Positions 26,515 to 36,548 of a stretch of 64,000 bases of DNA are shown piece by piece. The number at the start of each line of letters is the position of its first letter. The first letter of the stretch is position 1. Source of the DNA: Gemmatimonadota bacterium (GTDB taxonomy: Bacteria > Gemmatimonadota > Gemmatimonadetes > Gemmatimonadales > Gemmatimonadaceae); the NCBI GenBank assembly GCA_031127095.1, contig JARIEX010000001.1, positions 1 through 64,000 on the forward strand. The letters run 5' to 3'. The position numbers were made by a program, and so were the translations under genes. Under the pieces are notes generated by a model. That model did not search any database, was not told the DNA's origin, and saw only the letters and a list, made by a program, of their open reading frames with translations.

Positions 26515-28791
26515 GTGCTGCTTGCTGCCCTGCTGCTCCTGACCGGCCAGGTACCCCCGCCCCGCGCCGACTCCACCGGTGCCCTGCAGGGACGCGTGAC
26601 GGACGCCGCGACCACCGCGCCGGTACCCTCGGCGACGGTCGTAGTCATGGGTACGCGCATCGGCACCCTCGCCGGTGAGGACGGCCGGTTCGTCCTCCCC
26701 TCCCTCCCCGCCGGACCGGCGCGCGTGATCGTGGGGCGGCTCGGCTACCGCAGCGACACCATCGCGGTGATCGTGCGGGCGGGGGACACCACCACCGTCG
26801 CCGTCGCGCTGCGCCCGGCCACGGCGCAACTCCAAACCGTGCGCGTTGCGGCGGCCGCCACCGAACGCGATCAGTTCCGCCTGTCGGCCAGCCCCGGCGT
26901 GGTGAGCGTGCGCGGCGAAACGATCAAGCGCGTCCCCGTGATCGGCGAACCCGACGTGCTGCGCGTCGTACAGCTGCTCCCGGGCGTCGTCGCCACCAAC
27001 GACTTCACCGCCGGCTATAACGTGCGCGGTGGCGAAAGCGATCAGAATCTCGTGTTGCTCGACGGATTCCCGATCTACAACCCGTTTCATCTGGGCGGCT
27101 TGTTCGGCACCTTCATCGACGAAACCGTCGGCGAGTTTGAATTGCTCCCCGGTGGATTTCCCGCCCGCTACGGGAGCCGCCTGTCGAGTGTGCTCAGCGT
27201 GATCCCCAAAACCGAAGAGCGCAGCGGCGTGCACGGCGCGGCCAGCGTGTCGCTGCTGGCCAGCACCCTCTCCCTCGGCGGCACCGTGCGCGGCGCCACC
27301 AGCTGGAACGTCGCCGCCCGACGCACATACGCTGACCGCTTCGTCTCGCTGCTCAGCGATCAGCAGCTGCCGTACTACTTCACCGATATGCAGGCGCACG
27401 TGCGGCATCGGCTGCGCAACGGCGGCGCCCTGTCGGTCACCGCCTATGGCGGCCGTGACGTGCTCGACGCCTCGCTGGCGTCCTTCGGCGATTCCACCCA
27501 GGCCGGCGGCGGGGCGCTGCTCTTCGACTGGGGCAACACGCTGCTGGGCGTGGCGTACACGCAGCCGCTCGGGGCACGATGGGGTGCCGACTCCACACGC
27601 GTCATGCAACGCCTGTCGCTCACCGGCTTCGGCACCACGCTCGATCTGGGTTCGGGCTCGCTGCGCTTCGTGAACACGCTCGGGGACCGGCGCGCGTGGG
27701 GTGAGCTGGCACGGTGGCGCGGCGCCCACGAGACGCTCGTGGGCTATGAGTGGTCGGCGCTGCGCACGCGCTACGACGTCAAGGCCGCTGCGGCCATCGA
27801 TCCCATTCTCGCCGTCGGGCAGTCCCCGTCGGCGGCTGGTGTGTATGTGGATCACACCGTGCGCAGCAGCCGCGTCGTGGCACGCGCCGGCCTGCGCGGC
27901 GAAACCGTCACCGGCACGGGCTGGGCCGGGCTGTCACCGCGACTGTCGCTCAAGTGGTTTGCCAACCCCGACCTCGCGATCACCGTTGCCGCCGCCGGCA
28001 CCACGCAATGGACCCCGGCGCTGCGCAACGAGCAGGCGCCGGTGCGCATCTTCGACTTCTGGCTGACCGCCGATCGCAACACCCCCGTGTCGCGGGCTTG
28101 GCAGACGAGCGTGGGCGCCGAGCAGTGGTTCGGTCGCGCGCGCTTCGTGCGCCTCGAGGGATGGGGCAAGCGCTATCTCCGCCTTCCGTCGTCCAATCTG
28201 TTCAACGATCCGGACGTGATCGGCGACGAGTTCATCGTGACCACCGGACAGTCGTACGGCGCGGACCTGCTGCTGCGCCAGCTCGAAAGCGAACGCCTGT
28301 CGGGGTGGGTCGCGTATTCGTTCGCCGTGAATTGGCGCAACGGCCCCACCGGACGCTTTGCGCCCGTGCAGGACCGTCGCCACAACCTCAATCTCGTCAC
28401 GTCGTATCGCCGCGGGGGGAAGTGGAGCTACGGCGCACGACTCGGCCTGGGCACGGGCACACCGTACACCGATGTGGTCGGCCAGCTGGTGCGGCGGCGC
28501 TACGACCCGCTCACGAACAGTTTCAATTCCAACAATCTCGAAGTCGCGCGCGAACCGATCGGCGGGGCGCGCAACGCGGCCCGTTTCCCGCTCTTTCAGC
28601 GCCTCGATTTCAGCGCCACGCGCACGCGCCCCGGCACGCGCACCTGGGCACCATACGTGTCCATCATCAACGCCTACAACGCGCGCAACGTGTTCACCTA
28701 CGTGTTCAATTACAGCGACAATCCACCCACACGTACGGCGATCTCCCAGTTTCCCTTCATTCCGACCGCGGGGATCACGATCTCATGGTAA
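26515..28791 (+). CDS. TonB-dependent receptor with N-terminal carboxypeptidase-regulatory-like domain
   Basis: GALQGRVTDAATTAPVPSATVVVMGTRIGTLAGEDGRFVLPSLPAG...VLRVVQLLPGVVATNDFTAGYNVRGGESDQNLVLLDGFPIYNPFHLGGLFGTF. Start approximate. Confidence 0.87.
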   Translation: MLLAALLLLTGQVPPPRADSTGALQGRVTDAATTAPVPSATVVVMGTRIGTLAGEDGRFVLPSLPAGPARVIVGRLGYRSDTIAVIVRAGDTTTVAVALRPATAQLQTVRVAAAATERDQFRLSASPGVVSVRGETIKRVPVIGEPDVLRVVQLLPGVVATNDFTAGYNVRGGESDQNLVLLDGFPIYNPFHLGGLFGTFIDETVGEFELLPGGFPARYGSRLSSVLSVIPKTEERSGVHGAASVSLLASTLSLGGTVRGATSWNVAARRTYADRFVSLLSDQQLPYYFTDMQAHVRHRLRNGGALSVTAYGGRDVLDASLASFGDSTQAGGGALLFDWGNTLLGVAYTQPLGARWGADSTRVMQRLSLTGFGTTLDLGSGSLRFVNTLGDRRAWGELARWRGAHETLVGYEWSALRTRYDVKAAAAIDPILAVGQSPSAAGVYVDHTVRSSRVVARAGLRGETVTGTGWAGLSPRLSLKWFANPDLAITVAAAGTTQWTPALRNEQAPVRIFDFWLTADRNTPVSRAWQTSVGAEQWFGRARFVRLEGWGKRYLRLPSSNLFNDPDVIGDEFIVTTGQSYGADLLLRQLESERLSGWVAYSFAVNWRNGPTGRFAPVQDRRHNLNLVTSYRRGGKWSYGARLGLGTGTPYTDVVGQLVRRRYDPLTNSFNSNNLEVAREPIGGARNAARFPLFQRLDFSATRTRPGTRTWAPYVSIINAYNARNVFTYVFNYSDNPPTRTAISQFPFIPTAGITISW

Positions 28792-29942
28792 GCCGCACCA
28801 TGCTCGCCACGCTCGCGGCGGTCGCGGCACTGACCGCCTGCGAATCGGCGCCCGTCGAGGTACGCTCGCCGACGGCGGCGATCGTGGTGTTTGCCGTGCT
28901 CACCCCGGATGCCGCCGAACAGGTCATCCTGGTGGAGGCGTCCCTTACCGGACGCGTGGACATCAACGACCGCCTCGCCTTCGACCCGCTCGATCCCATT
29001 CGGACCGCCGGTGGCGAGCCGATCTCGGGCGCTGATGTCCGCCTCCTCGCGAACGGCGATGACGTCGGGGTACAGGCCGTCGAGACCCGGGTGCGCGCCC
29101 GTGGCACCGGGCGCTACGTGGTGCCGCGAGCGGCGCTCGCCGTGCAGCCGGGGCAGCGCTACCGCCTGCGGCTGCGCACCAGCGACGGACGGCTCGTGAC
29201 CGGCGAGACCCGCGTGCCCGGCGCGCCGGCGGGATGGAGCCCCGGCGCGGGCACGGTCGCAACGCCCGTCACGCTCGACCGCAGCCGGGATACCCTGCGG
29301 TTGCAATGGAGCGCGGTGCGCGATGCCCGCACGTACGTGGTGCGCGTGGAAACACCGTACGGCCCGTGGGCGCTCTTTGCCGACTCCACCCAGTTCACGC
29401 TGTCGGGCGGCTTGCGGAACTACTTCGCACCAGGGCTGCCGTCGGTGTGGTTCCCGGGCTTCGTGCAGACGGCCAGTATCGTCGCCGTTGACGCAAATTT
29501 CTACGACTACAACCGGTCGGGAAACGACCCCTTCGGGGGGACGGGACTCATCAGCAGCGTGCAGGGTGGTGTCGGCCTCTTCGGGAGTGTCGTCAATCTG
29601 CTGCGCCGCAGCATCACGGTCACGGATCGCGTCCGCTTCCCGATCGACGCGCGATGGCGCGGCACCAACGGCGCGGGTGCCACGTCGGAGCTCGACCTCT
29701 GGATCGACGTGGCGGGCCCCACCGTCAGTTCGGTGAGCGGACGGGTGACCACCGCCACCGAACGGTATCTCATTGGCACGCTGCGCGGCGAAACGCTGCG
29801 CCTGGTCACGCTGAGCAGCATCTCGAGTGCCGATACGGTCGCGGTGTACTCCGCCCGCGTGCAGGGCGACTCCATCGTGGGCAGCTATGATCCGCGCTTC
29901 GAGTCCACCGGCGCCCGCGTCTTCCGACGGGTGGCGCGGTAG
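28785..29942 (+). CDS. DUF4249-like lipoprotein
   Basis: MLATLAAVAALTACES lipobox; VFAVLTPDAAEQVILVEASLTGRV...ISGADVRLL; overlaps the receptor stop. Confidence 0.7.
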   Translation: MVSRTMLATLAAVAALTACESAPVEVRSPTAAIVVFAVLTPDAAEQVILVEASLTGRVDINDRLAFDPLDPIRTAGGEPISGADVRLLANGDDVGVQAVETRVRARGTGRYVVPRAALAVQPGQRYRLRLRTSDGRLVTGETRVPGAPAGWSPGAGTVATPVTLDRSRDTLRLQWSAVRDARTYVVRVETPYGPWALFADSTQFTLSGGLRNYFAPGLPSVWFPGFVQTASIVAVDANFYDYNRSGNDPFGGTGLISSVQGGVGLFGSVVNLLRRSITVTDRVRFPIDARWRGTNGAGATSELDLWIDVAGPTVSSVSGRVTTATERYLIGTLRGETLRLVTLSSISSADTVAVYSARVQGDSIVGSYDPRFESTGARVFRRVAR

Positions 29943-29947
29943 CACGA

Positions 29948-31420
29948 TCATGTCGGCGGGAGCACCGTGGCGCGGCCGCGCAGCGGAGCCGTCACGAAGG
30001 AGAACACGTGCGTGGGCAGTTCGCGCAGGAGTATCAGCGCCGAGACCAGTGCCGCGCTGATCGTCAGCAGCTTGGCCACCGCACTCGGCGCGGTCGGCGT
30101 GTGCCATGCGGTCGCCGCGCTGAACGCCCCGAGGGCGAGCACAGCGCCCACAACCACGGTGCGCAACGGCGCGTGCACCGTCACGATGCGCTGAACCGTA
30201 ACCAGCGCGGCACATGCCGCTGCCACCGACACGAGCATCGAGGCCATCGCGGGGGCGATCGTGCCGTAGCGCGGCAGCAGCAGCAACGTGGCCGCGATCA
30301 GCGCCGCGAGCATCGGCCCGGTGATCGCCACCGCCAACCACGCACGCTCAGCGGCCATCAACAGCACCGTCGACAGTGAGACCGCCAGCATGGCCGTGGC
30401 GCCGATCATGAGCAGCGCGAACGGTACGGCGGCGTCGAGGAACGATGGCCCGTAGATCATGCGCATGAGATCCGGTGCCGCCCCCGCTGCGAGCGCCGCG
30501 AACGGGAGCACGAGGATTGGCAGCCGGACGACATCACGCTGCAGCGCGAGGGCTTCGTCCACATCGCCATGGCGTTGCAGGCGCGTGACGGCGGCCAGCA
30601 CGACCGGCGTGACGGTGCCCGTCAGCAGGGAGAGCGTGACCGTCAGATTCTGCGCGGCACCGTAGTGCCCGAGACTCGCCGCCGTCCCCCCCAAGGTGGC
30701 CAACAACAGCAAATCGAGGCGATCGAATAGACGCGCGCCCATGGTGGCCACGGCGATCGGCGCGGCCAGCGCGAACAGGCCGGCGCGCACGCGCTGGCGC
30801 TCTGCCCGTGGCGCCCGCGGGAGCGCGCCCACGCGCCATCGGGCGAGCAGCAGCGTGGCGAGACTGGAGAGGGCGATGCCACCGACCGCGCCGTCGATCG
30901 ACCAGCCGAGTCGTACGAACGCGACCACCGCCAGCATCCGCGTGATCCACCGGACGGCCGACATCAGCGAGAGCCAGCCGTGCGCCCCGGTGGCCACCAG
31001 GACGCCGCGGTAGCCTTGCGCGACCACGATCAGCACCAGATCGACGGCCAGCAGTCGCAGCGTTGGCGTGAGCGACGGCTGGCGCAGCGCGGCGGCCAGC
31101 CACGGCGACACCGCCAACAGCAACAGGCCAATCACGCTCCCGAACAACCGCTGACTGTGCATGACTTCCGCGGCGACCGGACGCCAGTCGCCGGCGGCGG
31201 CGACCGCCCGATTCGACGCGCGCGCCAGCATCGAGCCCGCCATCCACTGGAACCATCCCACCACCGTGACGCCGAGGCTGAGGAGGCCGTACGTCTCGGG
31301 CCCCAGCTGTCGGGTCAGCACGCCCGCCGTCACCAGACCGGTCGGCAGGATCAGCAGTTCGGCCGCGAACATCCACGCCGATCCCTGCCACATGCGATCG
31401 GTCCGGGCGTTGCGCGTCAT
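29948..31420 (-). CDS. Polysaccharide flippase (MOP/Wzx-like)
   Basis: MWQGSAWMFAAELLILPTGLVTAGVLTRQLGPETYGLLSLGVTVVGW... with about 12-14 hydrophobic segments. Confidence 0.85.
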   Translation of the reverse strand: MTRNARTDRMWQGSAWMFAAELLILPTGLVTAGVLTRQLGPETYGLLSLGVTVVGWFQWMAGSMLARASNRAVAAAGDWRPVAAEVMHSQRLFGSVIGLLLLAVSPWLAAALRQPSLTPTLRLLAVDLVLIVVAQGYRGVLVATGAHGWLSLMSAVRWITRMLAVVAFVRLGWSIDGAVGGIALSSLATLLLARWRVGALPRAPRAERQRVRAGLFALAAPIAVATMGARLFDRLDLLLLATLGGTAASLGHYGAAQNLTVTLSLLTGTVTPVVLAAVTRLQRHGDVDEALALQRDVVRLPILVLPFAALAAGAAPDLMRMIYGPSFLDAAVPFALLMIGATAMLAVSLSTVLLMAAERAWLAVAITGPMLAALIAATLLLLPRYGTIAPAMASMLVSVAAACAALVTVQRIVTVHAPLRTVVVGAVLALGAFSAATAWHTPTAPSAVAKLLTISAALVSALILLRELPTHVFSFVTAPLRGRATVLPPT

Positions 31421-31531
31421 GCCGGACGATAGCCCGACGCGTGAGTCCGTACCAGCGTCCACGGACCGGTCACCCGGATCGCCGCCGTCATGACATGGCG
31501 GGTAGCACGTCGAGACGTGTCAGCAGCGAAA

Positions 31532-31564
31532 TGCCGTCAGAGTGCCGTCAGAGCGCCGTCAGAG
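31532..31564. repeat. 11-bp tandem repeat x3 spanning the metallophosphoesterase stop
   Basis: tgccgtcagag tgccgtcagag cgccgtcagag. Confidence 0.8.
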
Positions 31565-32434
31565 CGCCGCCGGTCGGGCGCGTGCGCCATCCGGCGCGGC
31601 CTCCGACAGCCGGAACACCGTCACTTCCGGACGCACGTTGAAGCGCACCGGCAGGTACGTGCCCACGCCGCGACTGATGTACATCTGCCGCCCGCCGGAC
31701 AGCGTGAACGCCCCGCTGGTGTACCGCTTGTTCTGCACCGGCAGCACGGGCGGCGGCAGGAAGGGCGGCTTGCACTGCCCCCCGTGCGTATGGCCGGCCA
31801 GCACCCACCCGTCGTAGCGTCCCCACCCAGGCAGGTCGACGCTGTCCGGATTGTGGCTCAACACCAACCGCGCCGCGGCCGGGTCCGCGCGGGCCAGAGC
31901 GCGCTCCGGCGCGAACTGCCCCGCCCACAAGTCGCCCATGCCGATGATCTGGACATCACCGGCGGTGGCCACGGCATTCACGAGCACGGTCACCCCGAGA
32001 TTCTCGAGCATCCCCCGCAGCCGCGACGCCACGGCCGGCGACGACCACGTCGGGCCGTAATCATGATTCCCGAAGCTGACGAACGTCCCCAGCCGCCCAC
32101 GCGGCAGCGATGCGTAGATCGCCTCGGCGTGCGCGATCTCCCCGACATGGTGCGAAATCAGGTCGCCGGTCACCACCACGATGTCCGGCGCCACGGCGCG
32201 CACCCGCGCAAACGTCTCCCGGACGTAATCATCTGCCACGCTGGGGCACACGTGGATGTCCGAGATGTGCACCAGACGACAGCCGGCCAGCGCCGCTGGT
32301 AGGTGGCGGATCGGCAGATCGACCGCCGTCATCTCCAGCCACTCCGGCTCAACCAGAAACGTGTAGCCGGCCGTCCCCGTCACGGCAGCCGCCATCCCCC
32401 CGGCTGTCAGCAGGAACGCGCGTCGAGAGAGCAT
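31559..32434 (-). CDS. Tat-type secreted metallophosphoesterase
   Basis: MLSRRAFLLTAGGMAAAV; LVHISDIHVCP...VVVTGDLISHH...SFGNHDYGPTW...LSHNPDSVDL...LAGHTHGGQ. Confidence 0.92.
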   Translation of the reverse strand: MLSRRAFLLTAGGMAAAVTGTAGYTFLVEPEWLEMTAVDLPIRHLPAALAGCRLVHISDIHVCPSVADDYVRETFARVRAVAPDIVVVTGDLISHHVGEIAHAEAIYASLPRGRLGTFVSFGNHDYGPTWSSPAVASRLRGMLENLGVTVLVNAVATAGDVQIIGMGDLWAGQFAPERALARADPAAARLVLSHNPDSVDLPGWGRYDGWVLAGHTHGGQCKPPFLPPPVLPVQNKRYTSGAFTLSGGRQMYISRGVGTYLPVRFNVRPEVTVFRLSEAAPDGARARPAAL

Positions 32435-32649
32435 CCCATCGGTCGTTGAAGTCAGTGCAGCAGACCACCCATGCGCCGGAAGGTAATGGGCACGCGCGAG
32501 AAGGACGTACACGGCATGGGCGCACCGCGAATCGCGTGGACGGCGGTTTCATGTTCGTTGGCAACAGCGGCGTCACCATCACCCCCCCTCGCGGTCACGA
32601 AGCCGTGACTGGCTCGCGGCCGAACGCAGCACATGGCACTATTGGGCGC

Positions 32650-33684
32650 ATGCACTCACTCTCGCTTTTGCTGGCGTGCGTCGTGGCCACCGGCGGCCTC
32701 GCACGGACCGCCACCGCCCAGCCCGCACGATTTCTCGTGCCCGAGCGCGCCCCCGGGGCGCGCTGGCTGAAAGGGAACACGCACGCCCACACCACCAACT
32801 CCGACGGCGACACCGCGCCGGACGAGGTCGCGCGCTGGTACAAGAGCCGGAAGTACGACTTCCTCGTGCTCTCGGATCACAACGTCTTCACGGATCCGGC
32901 CACGCTGGCGTCGTTGATGGACTCGACCTTTTTGCTGATTCCAGGCGAAGAGGTCACGACCGCCTTCCAGAAAGCGGCCGTGCATGTGAACGCGTTGGCC
33001 ATCACCCGCGTGATCGCGGCGCCGCGTGACAGCACGTTGCTGGGCACCGTCCAGAAGACGGTCGACGCCATTCGCGCCGACCACGCCGTGCCGCACATCA
33101 ACCATCCGAATTTTCTCTGGAGCATCGACACCGCCACGCTCTTCCGCGTGAAGAACGACCGGCTGCTCGAGATCTTCAACGGGCATCCCACCGTGCACAA
33201 CATCGGCGGTGGTGACTGGCCCGGCATGGAAGACGCTTGGGACGCGCTGCTCACGCGCGGCAAGAAGATCTACGGCATCGCCGTGGACGACGCGCATCAC
33301 TTCCAGGGCGAGTTCGCCAAGGCACGGGCCAACCCCGGACGCGGTTGGGTGGTGGTACGGGCGCGCTCGCGCGACACGAGGGAGATCGTGACCGCGCTCG
33401 ACGAGGGCCGCTTTTACGCGAGCACCGGACCGGTAATTGACGCAATCACGGTGACCGAGTCCGAGCTATCGGTGACCATCACGCGCACCGGCGACTTCAA
33501 GTACACCACCCAATTCGTTGGCGCCGACGGCGAGATCCTCGCCACCGACAAGTCGCTCACCCCATCGTACCGGCTCCGGGGTCCCGAGACGTACGTGCGG
33601 GTGCGCGTGGTCGACTCCAGCGGTGCCACCGCCTGGCTCCAACCCGTCTTCACCACCCGATACCGGGAACGCCCAACGCCGTAA
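32650..33684 (+). CDS. Secreted PHP-domain metal-dependent phosphoesterase-like protein
   Basis: WLKGNTHAHTTNSDGDTAPDEVARWYKSRKYDFLVLSDHNVF...HINHPNFLW...GIAVDDAHHF. Confidence 0.85.
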   Translation: MHSLSLLLACVVATGGLARTATAQPARFLVPERAPGARWLKGNTHAHTTNSDGDTAPDEVARWYKSRKYDFLVLSDHNVFTDPATLASLMDSTFLLIPGEEVTTAFQKAAVHVNALAITRVIAAPRDSTLLGTVQKTVDAIRADHAVPHINHPNFLWSIDTATLFRVKNDRLLEIFNGHPTVHNIGGGDWPGMEDAWDALLTRGKKIYGIAVDDAHHFQGEFAKARANPGRGWVVVRARSRDTREIVTALDEGRFYASTGPVIDAITVTESELSVTITRTGDFKYTTQFVGADGEILATDKSLTPSYRLRGPETYVRVRVVDSSGATAWLQPVFTTRYRERPTP

Positions 33685-33827
33685 ACCCGTGGACGTCCCA
33701 CCCGAAGCGCCCACCGACCGCGATTTTCCCGCTGCGGACTCAACGGCGATCGGTTCCGGAGAGTAAATCTCTCGTTGGCGGCCCATCTCGTGGCGCCGCC
33801 ATTCCCGCCCTCCGGAGGAAGCAGGAC

Positions 33828-36437
33828 ATGGCTCTCGCATTGCGTCGGCTCGGACGCTGGACCGGCACGTGGATGCTGCTGGCCGCCAGCGCCGGTGTCG
33901 CTCAGGCCCAGATCAGCCCCCAGACCAGCCAGGCCGACGAAGGTCGCGCCAACAAGGGCAACTGGGCACTCGCCAATCGGTTCAGCACCACGGCGCTCCG
34001 CGCCATCACGTACACGCAGGCCGTGCAGCCCCGTTTCCTCGGGCAGACGGACACGATGTACTACAACTGGAAGGACCGGAACGGCAACCGCTTCATGCTC
34101 TTCGTGCCCTCGCCCACCGGCGGCACCAAGCGGCTGCTGTTCGACCCGGCCAAGCTGGCCGAGCAGCTCACCGTGCTCAGCAAGAAGCCCTACGACGCCA
34201 CCAACCTGCCCTTCCAGACCATCACGTTCCTGAAGAGCCACAAGGCGTTCCGCTTTACGGTGGACACCGTGCGCTACGAGTGGACGCTGGCCACGGAAAC
34301 GCTGAAGTCGAATGGCCGCGCGGTGCGCAACGCCCCCCCACCGGTGGACGAAGAGATCAACACGCAGGGCGGTGGTGGCGGTCAGGGCGGCGGCGGTGCC
34401 CGCGGCGAGTTCCGCAACTACAACAAGGACAGCTCGGCCTTCGTGTTCGCGCGCATGCACAATCTCTACCTCGTAGAGAAGAGCAGCAACGACACCGTGC
34501 AGATCAGCACCGACGGCGCGATGGACTACTCCTTCGGCTTCCGTGACACCACCGAGAACGCGCGTCAGCTCGCGGCACTCGCCGGTGGCGGGCAGCAGAC
34601 GGACGGCGAGCAGGACGACACCGACGATGCGAGCAATCGCGATCAGCGCATCCGCCCGAACGTGACGTGGTCACCCGACGGGAAGTCGTTCTCGTTCGTG
34701 CGCCGCGACCAGCGCAAGGTGAAGGACCTGTTCCTCGTGAACGTGCTCGCCCAGCCGCGCCCCGTGCTGCTGCACTACAAGTACACGATGCCCGGCGAGG
34801 ACGACGTCACGCGCAGCGAACTGTGGACGTTCCGTCGCGGCGAGAAGGCCGTGAAGCAACTCAACGTCGCGAAGTGGAAGGACCAGTCGCTGATGAACGT
34901 GCATTGGCCCGTGAGCGGCGACAAAGTGCGTCTCGTGCGTCGCGATCGTCCGCAGCGCGCCGTGGATTTCATCGAAGTGGACGTCGCCACCGGCGCCATC
35001 AAGACGCTGCTCACCGACGCGATCGAAGGGGCCGCACTCGAGCCCAAGAACGTCGCCTACCTGAAAAAGGGCGGTGACTTTCTCTGGTGGTCACAGAAGA
35101 CCGGCTGGGGCATGTTCTACGTGCACGCCTTTGACGGGGGCGAGAAGCGCGCGCTCACGACAGGACAGTGGAACGCCAACAGCATCGTCACGATCGACTC
35201 CACCACCCAGCAGGTGTGGGTGTCCGGCCAGGGCCGTGAAGCGGGGGAGCAGCTCTACCAGACGCACCTCTACCGCGTGAACGGCGACGGCACCGGCTTC
35301 ACGCTGCTCGACGCCGGCAACGCGCACCATGCCTCCACCCTCGGCGAAAACGGCACGCCGAGCATCGTGTCCCCCACCAAGCGATACATCTACGACTCGT
35401 TCTCGCGCATGGACCTGCCGTTCAAGTCGGTGCTGCGCGACGGCGCCACGGGGCGCATCCTGAGCACGCTCGAGGAGATGGACCTGTCGAAGCTGAAGGA
35501 ACTCGGCTTCAAGCCGGCCGAAACGTTCTCGGTGAAGGCGGCCGACGGCGTGACGGAGCTGTTCGGCAACATGTGGAAGCCGATCGACTTCGACAGCACG
35601 AAAAAGTATCCGATCATCACCTACGTCTATCCGGGCCCGCAGACGGAAGGGATGACGACCGGCTTCAGCGTGCGCGGTCCGCTGATGCAGCTCGCGCAGC
35701 TCGGCTTCATCGTGATCGAGGTGGGCCACCGTGGCGGCACGCCGCTGCGTTCACTGGCATATCATCGCTACGGCTACGGCAACATGCGCGACTACGCACT
35801 GGTCGATAAGAAGTACGCCATCGAGCAGCTCGCCGCGCGGCATCGCTTCATCGACCTCGACAAAGTCGGGATCTTCGGCCACTCCGGTGGCGGCTTCATG
35901 ACCGCCGCCGCCATGCTGCTGCCGCCGTACAATGAATTCTTCAAGGTGGGCTGGTCGGAATCCGGCAATCACGACAACAACATCTACAACCAGAACTGGA
36001 GCGAGTGGAACCACGGCGTGAAGGTGGTCGCCAAGGCCGACAGCGCCAGCGGTGCCGTGCGCGCCGGTGGCACCGGCGCCGCGCGTCGCGGCGGTCCGGG
36101 AGCCAACGCGGCCGCGCGTGAAGTGGTGCAGGATTCCACGAACGCCGACAAGATCAAGTTCGAGATCCGCGTACCGACCACCGACGAACTCGCGGTCAAC
36201 CTCAAGGGCAACCTCGCCCTCGCGACCGGTGATCTCGACAACAACGTGCACCCGGGCGGCACTATCCGTCTTGCGAACGCGCTGATCAAGGCCAACAAGC
36301 GCTTCGACTTCTTCATCTATCCCGGTGAACCGCACGGCTACCGCGGCACCGGCCCGTACAACCAGCGCATGCTGATGGAGTACTTCGCCGAGCACCTGCT
36401 GGGCGACTACTACCGCGGCAACGGCGAGATCAAGTAG
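33828..36437 (+). CDS. S9 family peptidase (dipeptidyl peptidase IV / prolyl oligopeptidase type)
   Basis: Signal peptide; KYPIITYVYPGPQ...DLDKVGIFGHSGGGFMTAAAMLLPP (GxSxG)...GDLDNNVHPGGTIRLANALIKANKRFDFFIYPGEPHGYRG. Confidence 0.93.
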   Translation: MALALRRLGRWTGTWMLLAASAGVAQAQISPQTSQADEGRANKGNWALANRFSTTALRAITYTQAVQPRFLGQTDTMYYNWKDRNGNRFMLFVPSPTGGTKRLLFDPAKLAEQLTVLSKKPYDATNLPFQTITFLKSHKAFRFTVDTVRYEWTLATETLKSNGRAVRNAPPPVDEEINTQGGGGGQGGGGARGEFRNYNKDSSAFVFARMHNLYLVEKSSNDTVQISTDGAMDYSFGFRDTTENARQLAALAGGGQQTDGEQDDTDDASNRDQRIRPNVTWSPDGKSFSFVRRDQRKVKDLFLVNVLAQPRPVLLHYKYTMPGEDDVTRSELWTFRRGEKAVKQLNVAKWKDQSLMNVHWPVSGDKVRLVRRDRPQRAVDFIEVDVATGAIKTLLTDAIEGAALEPKNVAYLKKGGDFLWWSQKTGWGMFYVHAFDGGEKRALTTGQWNANSIVTIDSTTQQVWVSGQGREAGEQLYQTHLYRVNGDGTGFTLLDAGNAHHASTLGENGTPSIVSPTKRYIYDSFSRMDLPFKSVLRDGATGRILSTLEEMDLSKLKELGFKPAETFSVKAADGVTELFGNMWKPIDFDSTKKYPIITYVYPGPQTEGMTTGFSVRGPLMQLAQLGFIVIEVGHRGGTPLRSLAYHRYGYGNMRDYALVDKKYAIEQLAARHRFIDLDKVGIFGHSGGGFMTAAAMLLPPYNEFFKVGWSESGNHDNNIYNQNWSEWNHGVKVVAKADSASGAVRAGGTGAARRGGPGANAAAREVVQDSTNADKIKFEIRVPTTDELAVNLKGNLALATGDLDNNVHPGGTIRLANALIKANKRFDFFIYPGEPHGYRGTGPYNQRMLMEYFAEHLLGDYYRGNGEIK

Positions 36438-36469
36438 CCGCCGGTCGCGCGGTACCGCGGCGCAAACAA

Positions 36470-36506
36470 ACAAACGGGCCGTGCGCAGTGCGCACGGCCC
36501 GTTTGT
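36470..36506. terminator. Bidirectional hairpin terminator between convergent genes
   Basis: Perfect 17-bp stem acaaacgggccgtgcgc-agt-gcgcacggcccgtttgt. Confidence 0.85.
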
Positions 36507-36548
36507 GGTTACGCCCGATCCTCGGTGCCCGTCGTGGGTCCACTGCCG

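Noticed and set aside
28710-30341. 543-aa minus-strand ORF
   Set aside because: Overlaps the DUF4249 and flippase genes in a non-coding-like frame with no domain.
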